Source: a virus
Strand: one strand, 5' to 3'
IMG/VR virus record: IMGVR_UViG_3300007345_000160
Span: 1-30,586 of that record
Length of the DNA stretch: 30,586 bases
Positions within the stretch are counted from its first letter, which is position 1, and the number at the start of each line of letters is the position of its first letter. The translations under genes and the position numbers were made by a program. Below, piece by piece: positions 18,701 to 25,637 of this stretch. The notes under the pieces are model-generated. The model ran no database searches. It was not told the DNA's origin and saw only the letters and a program-made list of their open reading frames with translations.

Positions 18701-21700
18701 ATTGCAGATATAAAAAAAGTAAATATTAAAAATAAAGCTATTAATGAAATATTTAATAAACAATTATTTAAAGATATTGCTAATGAGTTAGGCAAAAATA
18801 CAAAAAATTCAAATAATTTTTCAAAATATTTAAATAATAATTATCCTGCTTTATTAGATGCTGCTATAAATAATATAGACTTTCAAAAAGGAACTGGTAT
18901 TTCGGCTAATTGGAACAAAATACCTCCATCAAAAAAAGACTTTATAGAATATTATGAAGCTAAAAATGAAAAACCATCAACAAGGTCAGATCGCAAAAAG
19001 TCTTTAAATGAGGCTATATCAAGAGAACTAGCAAAGCAAACAATTCAAGACTATGTTTTAAATGATCCCAGTATTAACGAACAGTTTGAGCAAGATACAG
19101 GTATATCTTTAGCTAGCGCTAAATTAAGAAGTATAGTTACGCCTGAAATTGAAGCTAAATTAAAAACAGAATTAAATCAAAAATTACTTTCTAGTAATGA
19201 TTATAATTTTACAAGCGCTTTCAAAACTATTGGGTTAGATAAACTATATAAAGATATTTATGGAGATAAAAAAGGAGAAACCAACTTTAATAATATTGTA
19301 AACCAATTTGAAGAAGTAGGTAAAACTTTAAATCAAAATAAATCAATAAAGCCTACTTTTGAATACAGAGGTAAAGAATATACTTATGTTGGGTTTATTA
19401 CAGATAAAATTTTAGATGAATTACAAAATGGTAGTTATGCAGTTCAAATAAAAGCTATTACGGGTCATGATTTAGATATTGATCTTAGCGATCCTCTTTT
19501 TGTTGCGAGAGCTAGAAATAGTATGTCTATAATAATTAATAACCCAAAAATAGGAAGAGCGTGGGCTAATAGATTTTTAAGAAAAGGATTAGCTGCGCCG
19601 TCTAAAATAGGTAATGGGACTGTAGTAGCAGAAAATAATAAATTAGTATATAAAGAAAATGCTAAGCCTGGAACAAACAGATTAGGTTTATTTGACGGAA
19701 CAGAAGATGTAGATAATTTTATTAAATCCGAAACAACTACAGAATCAAAAAGTGATAGCTATGTTCCTTTTGTAAATAATTCAGCTAAGCCTCTACAAAG
19801 CTGGACTAAAGAAGGTAATACAGACCAAGGACTAAAAGAAATACAATTGTCTGGTAATGAAGACAATAAAGCTTTTAGAACTTTAGTAGATGTCATGAAG
19901 GAAGAAAAAATTGGTATTGATGAGTCAGTAGCGATATTAATGGCTTTAAATGCTAATCCTTTAGGTTTAACTAGAACATCGGCTCCGTTAGACTTTATGC
20001 CTCTAAATTCAAATAAATATAATAAATATAGATTAGAGCATATGGTTCCTGCTTTAGCTATAAATTTAGCGGCATTAGATTATATATTTAACAAAAAAGG
20101 AAATAAAAAAGATTTTGGCAAAATGATGGATTCTTATAGAACCGCTCAGTTGCCAATTAAATATGATAATCTTGTTAATACTTTATATAAGGCTCATATG
20201 CCTTTTTATTTCAAACCGGGAGACACTCCTGTTGTTAGATATTATAATATTGAATTTAAAGAAAAATTTGACTTAGAGATGAAACAAATCTCTACAGGAA
20301 ATGTCATAAATAAAAATTATTATAAAGATAAAAAACAACAAGAACAATCTCAAAAAGATTTAAATAAAGTATTTGAGGTAGAGTCTTTAGCTTCGGCTAA
20401 ATTAAGCAATGAATTTAATCAAATGCTTGAGAGGGTTAAAGGTGTTGCTGCGGACGCTACATATTCTGAAGCTAGAGCTATAAAATTAGGAAAGAAAAAC
20501 AATCCTTTTAAATTTTTTGTGCCATATTCTGCTGAAGATTACATGGGCCTTATATACCCAACATTAGGTAGAGGTAAAGAGGGTGATGCTAATCTTAAAT
20601 GGTATAAAGAAAACATTACTGATGTTTACGCAAGAGGTATTCGTGACTTTGAAATAGCTAAGCAGCAGTCTATGACACAGTGGATTGAGCTTAAAAAGCA
20701 AATTAAAAATTCACCCGCTAAGTTAGGTAATGACGCTGTAAGAGATTTTAGTAATGAAGAAGCTATAAGATTATATTTATGGGACCAGCAAGGTATGCTA
20801 CCTGATAATGTTGCTAAAAAAGATATTGAAGCAATAAATAAATATATTGAAAGCAAACCTGAACTAAAAAGTTTTGCAGAGCAAATACAAGGTTTAACTT
20901 TAGACGGTTATCCAGCGCCAACAGGCGATTGGTTAGCCGGTACAATAACTACTGATTTAGTTAATTATACAAACACAGCTAGTAGGGAACAGTACTTAAG
21001 TCAGTGGCAAGAAAACGTAGATACAGTGTATAGCAAAGATAACATGAATAAACTTCGTGCTATTTATGGTGAAGACTATACTGAAGCGTTGAGCGATATG
21101 CTTTATAGAATGAAGACCGGTCGCAATAGACCTACGGGTGCTAATAAATTAACTAATCAATTTATGAATTGGGTTAATGACTCTGTAGGTACTATAATGT
21201 TCTTTAACACTAGATCTGCATTGCTGCAAACAATATCAGCAGTTAACTATTTAAACTTTACGGATAATAATCCATTAAGAGCTGCTGCTGCGTTTGCAAA
21301 TCAAAAACAGTATTGGGCTGACTTTTCTGAAATATTTAATTCTGACTTTTTAAAACAAAGAAGAGGCGGATTAAAAACAGATGTTAATGCTGATGAAATA
21401 GCTAGAGCTGCTTCAACTTCTGACAACAAAGTTAGAGCTGCATTGGCTGCTGTATTAAAGAAAGGTTTTTTACCAACTCAACTTGCAGATAGTTTTGCAA
21501 TATCAATTGGAGGTGCTGCTTTTTATAGAAACAGAATTAAGTCGTTAATGAAAGACGGACTTACCGAAGAGCAGGCTAAAGAGCAAGCGTTTTTAGATTT
21601 TAAAGAAACAACTGAAGAGTCTCAGCAATCATCAAGACCTGATAGAGTTTCCATGCAGCAAGCAAGCCCGTTAGGGCGCGTTGTATTAGCTTTTGCTAAC

Positions 21701-22747
21701 ACACCTATGCAATATACCAGATTGACCAAAAAAGCTGCTTTAGATCTCTTTAATGGACGCGGCGACTGGAAGACTAATCTTTCTAAACTTGCTTATTATG
21801 GGGCTGTTCAAAATATTATATTTACAGCTTTACAGTCTGCAATGTTTGCAATGCTATTTTCTGATGAAGAAGATGACGACGAAAAAGAAAAGATTGGTAG
21901 AATTGGTAACGGTATTGCTGATACTTTATTAAGAGGTTCGGGTGTATATGGGGCTGGTGTAGCGATGATTAAGAATATTGTTATGGAAGCTATTAAACAA
22001 TACAATAGCGGAAGACCGGATTATACTAAAGCTGCAGCTAAAATAACAAGTATATCACCGCCTGTAGATTCTAAAATAAGAAAGCTACAGTCTGTTGGTA
22101 GAACGTTTACTTATAAGCAAGAAATTGAAAAAATGAAAAATAGAGGTTTTGATATTGACAATCCTGCTTATATGGCTGTAGGCCAAACCGTTTCTGCATT
22201 AGCTAACATACCTTTGGATAGAGCAGTGCGTAAAATGAACAACTTAAAAACTGCAGTTGATCAAGATACTGAATTGTGGCAATCTATTGGTTTAGCTTTA
22301 GGTTATAGTGAATGGGATTTGGGGATGATCGAAAAAAATACAAAGAAAAAAACAATTAAGATATCAAAACCTAAATCTTATAAACAATATAAGCCTATTG
22401 GTGGTAGTAAAAGAAAAAAGAAATCTTTAACCGGTATAGGTTCTGGAATTCCTAAAGTTTTGCCCAAAGGTGTTTTAGGTAGAGCTAATCGCGATGGTAG
22501 CATTGAAGTTGCTAATGGGTTATCTCCTACTAAAAAAAAGCAAGTGATTGCTCATGAACAAAAGCATCAAGAAGATATGCAATCTGGAAAGCTAGATTAT
22601 GATAAAAAATTTATTTATTGGAATAATGAAAAGTATAAAAGAACAGCCGATAAAAAAATAAATTATAAAGGAAAATTATATATTGAAGGTTCTCCGGCTT
22701 TACCTTGGGAAAAAGCTGCAAATAAAGCCGAAAAACAAATTAATTAA
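15737..22747 (+). CDS. Giant internal virion/polyvalent protein with two HExxH zincin sites
   Basis: A 2336-residue protein, the largest in the window, in the T7 gp16 position. The start MFEYNGQQFTLAEVEEAAAN resembles a short N-terminal domain common to long phage and host polyvalent proteins. A first metallopeptidase-like site is HEGLH (residues 655-659), with Glu708/709 about 50 residues later as a possible third zinc ligand. Near residue 1432 is a conserved-looking RLEHMVPA. Residues about 1790-2050 are dense in aromatic residues and include SALLQTISAVNYLN, ADSFAISIGGAAFYRNR, QQSSRPDRVS and LAFANTPMQYTR, followed by a hydrophobic segment (about 2016-2041) and an acidic DEEDDDEKEK run. The C-terminus has a second site, HEQKH (2273-2277), and LPWEKAA (Glu2325). 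No lytic transglycosylase or RNA polymerase motif was found. It is probably packaged and injected; cutting of peptidoglycan, scaffold or host protein is possible. Confidence 0.75.
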   Translation: MFEYNGQQFTLAEVEEAAANKKMSLDQYINQFGIKKIDSQIVEKPQPAAEIAAPAAGQTPDTGLQLESGSSASANNNILPRDPNEVLAAINAVGVALPLSDNFKKEFVKTIYSGVQSFDYTQAKNRAQKLNDAQAAIEKINTQDQRVRAQAAEEGWSDKRLNQQLNLFVDEGGRSLGKKEEALKYYNNKIKEAKTEFVKEISEGKEYQQVINAMGEGAELFDEEGNLDVQLSDLSKAMGSQVPQVLQSILTAGAGTYIQEAGGMTVEALDAAAQKKYGDKFFELPQEEQTNKLLELVESNEVDFDKIAPAAMGIAGLDLVGNFFVLGKGLKVAPKSVARNFVKGRTKAALNNAKKIATDYRTYLNPAMALAGESGTEALQEGINMAATTAALEDFSEGPIDTFDSDRIRDAAALALITTGPISTTAGGVRKGSKELYRKISGIRDENSVRSITNTRRKKLEQEYTDGIKDEQQVSDELDALDLAEDVAYNRRFRKFEPEAKEEMFDLELEKLKLQQKNEALSQSLTPDIGNIFGQNEKQKNETRLKEIENEQGKVVAKQQYLVTDKLFGAFVNNNKELFNGFEYKSFNTKEEFKEFAKENNIPLKGNVEGLANGDNFGIAIPGKKIIVTVKENVNEGIKDFMPLNQVLAANVVHHEGLHALMSTLSTKQLVDLKAELAALSNDGSTVSKLINTATDLSTDSNERVQTEEFFAKLSDLLRGENLTEQNVTVDDASILGKIGTIISKVLNSKAPSSINFENLENGSQVIEFIKRYNSFNGKPSLELKLPTIGSKGQQTPEKENQQEFESAASANLSEIYNKYNQDKNTMIQQSLLKTPQGQETFDFSKSEFGQSIGGLVEAITKRLYDPVLDDLKKGITRDRFKNDLISEAATIISNEFNPDLQEIGKFTTNRLNLRANRLAENTFEQTITQDVTEAKSVVSDERAPEDIKIKQPISKSLKLDKAISSDKIKKLSELSIIKATNALKGKNIADIKKVNIKNKAINEIFNKQLFKDIANELGKNTKNSNNFSKYLNNNYPALLDAAINNIDFQKGTGISANWNKIPPSKKDFIEYYEAKNEKPSTRSDRKKSLNEAISRELAKQTIQDYVLNDPSINEQFEQDTGISLASAKLRSIVTPEIEAKLKTELNQKLLSSNDYNFTSAFKTIGLDKLYKDIYGDKKGETNFNNIVNQFEEVGKTLNQNKSIKPTFEYRGKEYTYVGFITDKILDELQNGSYAVQIKAITGHDLDIDLSDPLFVARARNSMSIIINNPKIGRAWANRFLRKGLAAPSKIGNGTVVAENNKLVYKENAKPGTNRLGLFDGTEDVDNFIKSETTTESKSDSYVPFVNNSAKPLQSWTKEGNTDQGLKEIQLSGNEDNKAFRTLVDVMKEEKIGIDESVAILMALNANPLGLTRTSAPLDFMPLNSNKYNKYRLEHMVPALAINLAALDYIFNKKGNKKDFGKMMDSYRTAQLPIKYDNLVNTLYKAHMPFYFKPGDTPVVRYYNIEFKEKFDLEMKQISTGNVINKNYYKDKKQQEQSQKDLNKVFEVESLASAKLSNEFNQMLERVKGVAADATYSEARAIKLGKKNNPFKFFVPYSAEDYMGLIYPTLGRGKEGDANLKWYKENITDVYARGIRDFEIAKQQSMTQWIELKKQIKNSPAKLGNDAVRDFSNEEAIRLYLWDQQGMLPDNVAKKDIEAINKYIESKPELKSFAEQIQGLTLDGYPAPTGDWLAGTITTDLVNYTNTASREQYLSQWQENVDTVYSKDNMNKLRAIYGEDYTEALSDMLYRMKTGRNRPTGANKLTNQFMNWVNDSVGTIMFFNTRSALLQTISAVNYLNFTDNNPLRAAAAFANQKQYWADFSEIFNSDFLKQRRGGLKTDVNADEIARAASTSDNKVRAALAAVLKKGFLPTQLADSFAISIGGAAFYRNRIKSLMKDGLTEEQAKEQAFLDFKETTEESQQSSRPDRVSMQQASPLGRVVLAFANTPMQYTRLTKKAALDLFNGRGDWKTNLSKLAYYGAVQNIIFTALQSAMFAMLFSDEEDDDEKEKIGRIGNGIADTLLRGSGVYGAGVAMIKNIVMEAIKQYNSGRPDYTKAAAKITSISPPVDSKIRKLQSVGRTFTYKQEIEKMKNRGFDIDNPAYMAVGQTVSALANIPLDRAVRKMNNLKTAVDQDTELWQSIGLALGYSEWDLGMIEKNTKKKTIKISKPKSYKQYKPIGGSKRKKKSLTGIGSGIPKVLPKGVLGRANRDGSIEVANGLSPTKKKQVIAHEQKHQEDMQSGKLDYDKKFIYWNNEKYKRTADKKINYKGKLYIEGSPALPWEKAANKAEKQIN

Positions 22748-22749
22748 TT

Positions 22750-23337
22750 ATGGAAGACGAAAGTTTAAAATTAAAAAAAGCCCGTCAAAAAATGAACGAT
22801 GCTTTAGGTTTAAAAGAATCAAACTCTATTACTCCCGAGCCTAAGCTTAAAACAAAAAAACAAAAAAATAAAGCAAAAAAAAGAGTTGATAAAATTACCC
22901 GTAGAGTAGAAAGAAAATACGATGCTGGAGATCTTAGCACTACTGAAAATATGGCAGCTGCAAGAACAAAAGAGGGTAATTTAATTGATACAAGAAAACA
23001 AAAAAGAAAAGATTATCTTGTTGCTTTTGCAAATGAACTAGCTCCCGCAGAACAATCTGGACAATATAAAGGAGCAGCTTTTGGTAAAGGGCCAAAACCT
23101 ACAAGTAGCGAAGCAAGTATTGCAGGTGCTCAAGCTGCTGTTGACGATAAAAGAGCGGAAACAGCAAAAAATGAGCAGCAATATTCAGATATTTTTAAAG
23201 GATTACAAGATGTATCAAACGATAAATTACTTAATAATTTTTCTTATGATACAGGTGTTTCTGGTTTAAATAAAAATACAGACTCAAATCCTTCTTCTTT
23301 TATGAAAAAAGAATATTTTAAAAAGCGAGGATATTAA
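22750..23337 (+). CDS. Lysine-rich protein of unknown function, last gene of the virion module
   Basis: A 195-residue, highly basic and polar protein starting two bases after the giant gene. Residues 30-65 are Lys/Arg-rich (KTKKQKNKAKKRVDKITRRV). The rest is Ala/Ser/Asp/Gly-rich and probably partly disordered, ending KKEYFKKRGY. There is no cysteine, signal peptide or membrane segment. It may be a small DNA-binding or internal virion component. It lies at the place where T7 has its tail-fibre gene, but nothing about it looks like a fibre. Confidence 0.7.
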   Translation: MEDESLKLKKARQKMNDALGLKESNSITPEPKLKTKKQKNKAKKRVDKITRRVERKYDAGDLSTTENMAAARTKEGNLIDTRKQKRKDYLVAFANELAPAEQSGQYKGAAFGKGPKPTSSEASIAGAQAAVDDKRAETAKNEQQYSDIFKGLQDVSNDKLLNNFSYDTGVSGLNKNTDSNPSSFMKKEYFKKRGY

Positions 23338-23340
23338 ATA

Positions 23341-23383
23341 AAAAAAAGGGGTAACCATTTACGGCTACCCCTTTATTTTTTTT
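23341..23383. terminator. Bidirectional intrinsic terminator between converging operons
   Basis: AAAGGGGTA (23345-23353) pairs with TACCCCTTT (23366-23374). Inside this, CC (355-356) can pair with GG (363-364) across one mismatch, leaving a six-base loop. An A-run lies on the left (23341-23347) and a T-run on the right (23376-23383), so either transcript ends in a U-tract. The plus-strand module stops at 23337 and the minus-strand nrdA gene at 23382. Confidence 0.9.
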
Positions 23384-25127
23384 ACCCATCACAAGATATG
23401 CAACTAGGATCCATTGCTTTTGCGGCTATATCGCCTCGCAATACTGATTCTGTACGCATATAATATAATGTTTTTATACCTCTTTTCCAAGCTTCAAAAT
23501 GAACCTGATTAATCCATCTAGGTTCTGCTTCTGAAGGGAAAGCTAAATTAAGCGATACTGACTGATCTATATAATCTTGTCGTATACCCGCTTGACCAAC
23601 CAATTCTAATTGGTTTATTTCTTTAAATGTTTTAAATACATTTTTAACTGGCTCGCCATCTTCCTGAGTTAGTCGTCCGAGGTGATCGTAAAACCATCCA
23701 TCGAGTTCTTTAATTCCTTGAACGGATCCACCATCTTCCAAAATTTTATCCCAAATTTCTTTGGTATCAATACCAATCTTTTTAAATACTTTTTTAAGTT
23801 CATTATTTTTACGTATAAACGTTCCTTTAGCTGATTGCTCTGTAAACACGTTGGCAGCCCAAGGCTCAATTCCAGGAGATATATTACCGCTAAGCTTACT
23901 ATTAGAGACTGTAGGAGCCACAGACCGAAGATGAGTGTTACGCATACCAGTACCCACACACCAGAGCGGCTCCCCATATATTTCTGCAAGCTTTCTCGAT
24001 GCTCTCTCAGACTCAATTTTAATTTTACTAAATATTTCACGTGTTTTAAATTGTGCTAATAATCCTTCAAAAGCAATTCCTTTTTGCTGCAACAAAGTAT
24101 GCCAACCTAAAACACCTAAACCTACTGCTCGGCCTTTTTCAGCGCTACGTATAGCATTCTCAAAGCCTTTCATGTTTTTAGCTTTTTGTATAAACTCTTC
24201 CATTACTCCATCTAAAAACCAAATAGCATCATAAATAAGATTAGTATTTTTCCATTCATCATACTTTGCAAGGTTTACTGAAGACAAACAACAAACAAAA
24301 CTATGTGATTCATCCGTATGCAATGTAATTTCACTACATATGTTCGTCATATGTACTTTTAAGCTATTGCTTTTGTAAGCATCTGGATTAGCTTTGTTCG
24401 TATTGCCTTTAAAGAGGATATACGGCTCCCCAGTAGCTTTACGTTTTTGGAGTAGTTTTGACCACCTCGATCTTGCTTCTTGATCTCCGCCCTCGAGTCT
24501 TCGCATAAACTTATCGCCAACGACAGCACACTGATGTAGGTTAAGAGATTGCCTGTTGACGTCGCCTTTAGGTTCTCTGATTTCCAACCATTCATCAAAA
24601 TCAGGGTGTTCGATATTGAGATTAACGGATGCAGCCCCTCTTCGTACTGATCCTTGATTGGTCGCGAGTATAGTTGAGTCATAGATTTTGCAAAAAGGGA
24701 CAACTCCATCTGATGTTCCATTACCTGTAATTTTAGCTCCAGCGGGTCTTATCATATTAATGCCAATACCTACACCCCCACCGTGCTTTGCAAGTAGCAT
24801 CATTTCTAAATTTTTTTGTCCAATATCATTTATACTATCTGCTACATCAATACCAAAGCAACTTATAGGTAAACCTCGGTCTGTGCCTGTATTAGACAAC
24901 ACTGGGGAGGCTAAACATAGCCACCCCTTCCATATATACTCAAAAAACTTTTCAGCCAGTTCTGGCTTATATAAACGCCTCGCTACTGAATTAGCTACTC
25001 TTTGATATGCATCTCTAGGTGACTCACCTAAAAGTAAATAACCGCCTGTTATAGTTTTTTTATAAACTTCAGTATCTCCCCAGGACGGATAGTCAACACC
25101 TTTTTTCCATTCTTTATTCCATTCCAT
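23382..25127 (-). CDS. nrdA: Ribonucleotide reductase class I alpha (large) subunit, without ATP-cone
   Basis: A 581-residue enzyme subunit that reduces ribonucleotides to deoxyribonucleotides with NrdB. The active-site set is complete: redox pair Cys90 (ISCFGID) and Cys280 (CCLSSVNLA), the NICSE loop with Asn262, thiyl Cys264 and Glu266, radical-transfer Tyr555/Tyr556 (TLYYMRT), and a C-terminal shuttle pair CISC (576/579). The N-terminus starts directly in the helical domain, about 135 residues earlier relative to the first redox cysteine than in E. coli NrdA, so the ATP-cone that senses dATP is absent. It is the last gene of the operon, one base after the zinc-ribbon membrane gene and upstream of the shared terminator. 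The order is beta before alpha. Confidence 0.95.
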   Translation of the reverse strand: MEWNKEWKKGVDYPSWGDTEVYKKTITGGYLLLGESPRDAYQRVANSVARRLYKPELAEKFFEYIWKGWLCLASPVLSNTGTDRGLPISCFGIDVADSINDIGQKNLEMMLLAKHGGGVGIGINMIRPAGAKITGNGTSDGVVPFCKIYDSTILATNQGSVRRGAASVNLNIEHPDFDEWLEIREPKGDVNRQSLNLHQCAVVGDKFMRRLEGGDQEARSRWSKLLQKRKATGEPYILFKGNTNKANPDAYKSNSLKVHMTNICSEITLHTDESHSFVCCLSSVNLAKYDEWKNTNLIYDAIWFLDGVMEEFIQKAKNMKGFENAIRSAEKGRAVGLGVLGWHTLLQQKGIAFEGLLAQFKTREIFSKIKIESERASRKLAEIYGEPLWCVGTGMRNTHLRSVAPTVSNSKLSGNISPGIEPWAANVFTEQSAKGTFIRKNNELKKVFKKIGIDTKEIWDKILEDGGSVQGIKELDGWFYDHLGRLTQEDGEPVKNVFKTFKEINQLELVGQAGIRQDYIDQSVSLNLAFPSEAEPRWINQVHFEAWKRGIKTLYYMRTESVLRGDIAAKAMDPSCISCDG

Positions 25128-25128
25128 A

Positions 25129-25482
25129 TTAATTATTTAAAAAATATATAGTGTAACCTATCATTACGTTTATATTAACAGCTACTAAATTCCATTGCTT
25201 AGCAAGCCAAACCTGCGGAATAGATATAAGTCCACCTATTATATATATCGTAGGACCAATATCTCCTGCTTTAAGTATATACGGAGCAATCATAATAAAA
25301 GCTGTACCCATATAACCTAATCTTTGAGCTATTCTTTCTTTAGCACTTAATCTTCTATCCTGTACAAGTAATCTTAAAAAGCTTTTTTTCCATCTAAATT
25401 CACAACGCATGCAGGTCTTTTTGCCCTCATGCTTAAACTTAGAATCTTTCTTTTTTTTCTTACATATATTACAAACTCTCAT
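25129..25482 (-). CDS. Zinc-ribbon membrane protein of unknown function
   Basis: A 117-residue protein with an N-terminal zinc-ribbon pattern (Cys4-x2-Cys7 and Cys24-x2-Cys27) in a Lys-rich setting, a basic helix (residues 30-54), and three hydrophobic segments at about 55-70, 74-91 and 97-115. A Pro-Gln pair near the end of the second segment (GGLISIPQVWLAKQW) vaguely recalls PQ-loop/SemiSWEET-type small transporters; this is a weak hint only. It overlaps the lipoprotein gene by four bases (ATGA) and precedes nrdA by one base. It would sit in the inner membrane with the ribbon probably on the cytoplasmic side, judging by positive charge. Confidence 0.7.
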   Translation of the reverse strand: MRVCNICKKKKKDSKFKHEGKKTCMRCEFRWKKSFLRLLVQDRRLSAKERIAQRLGYMGTAFIMIAPYILKAGDIGPTIYIIGGLISIPQVWLAKQWNLVAVNINVMIGYTIYFLNN

Positions 25483-25637
25483 AAGCTAATGCATTCAATT
25501 ATGTATGTACATTCTTGCTGTGTTGAAGATAAATTCTTACAAACCTTGCCTACATATTCACAATCAAAACCGTCTTCTTTATAACAGCTTAATAGTAATA
25601 ATAAACTACCAAATATCATTAAAGTCTTCACCTTCAT
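25479..25637 (-). CDS. Small lipoprotein overlapping the nrdB 3' end
   Basis: A 52-residue protein starting at the ATG at 25637. The N-terminus MKVKTLMIFGSLLLLLSC has a positive n-region, a hydrophobic core and an LLSC lipobox with Cys18 as the lipidated residue. The mature part is only 35 residues and has four more cysteines (26, 33, 43, 49). The gene overlaps nrdB by 32 bases in another frame and overlaps the next gene by ATGA, which supports it being translated. An internal ATG at 25619 would remove the basic n-region, so the upstream start is preferred. Longer extension of the frame into nrdB is considered a shadow. Possible roles are superinfection exclusion (as T5 Llp) or an outer-membrane spanin; no partner was found. 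Confidence 0.65.
   Translation of the reverse strand: MKVKTLMIFGSLLLLLSCYKEDGFDCEYVGKVCKNLSSTQQECTYIIECISL

Noticed and set aside
19470-19500. DLDIDLSD in the giant protein as a possible RNA polymerase DxDxD catalytic motif
   Set aside because: The spacing and neighbours do not match DFDGD-type loops, and no other polymerase motif was found in the 2336 residues.
23669-24721. Other frames of 74 to 123 residues in both directions inside nrdA
   Set aside because: nrdA is intact with all catalytic residues; the extra frames show no start context or recognisable domain.
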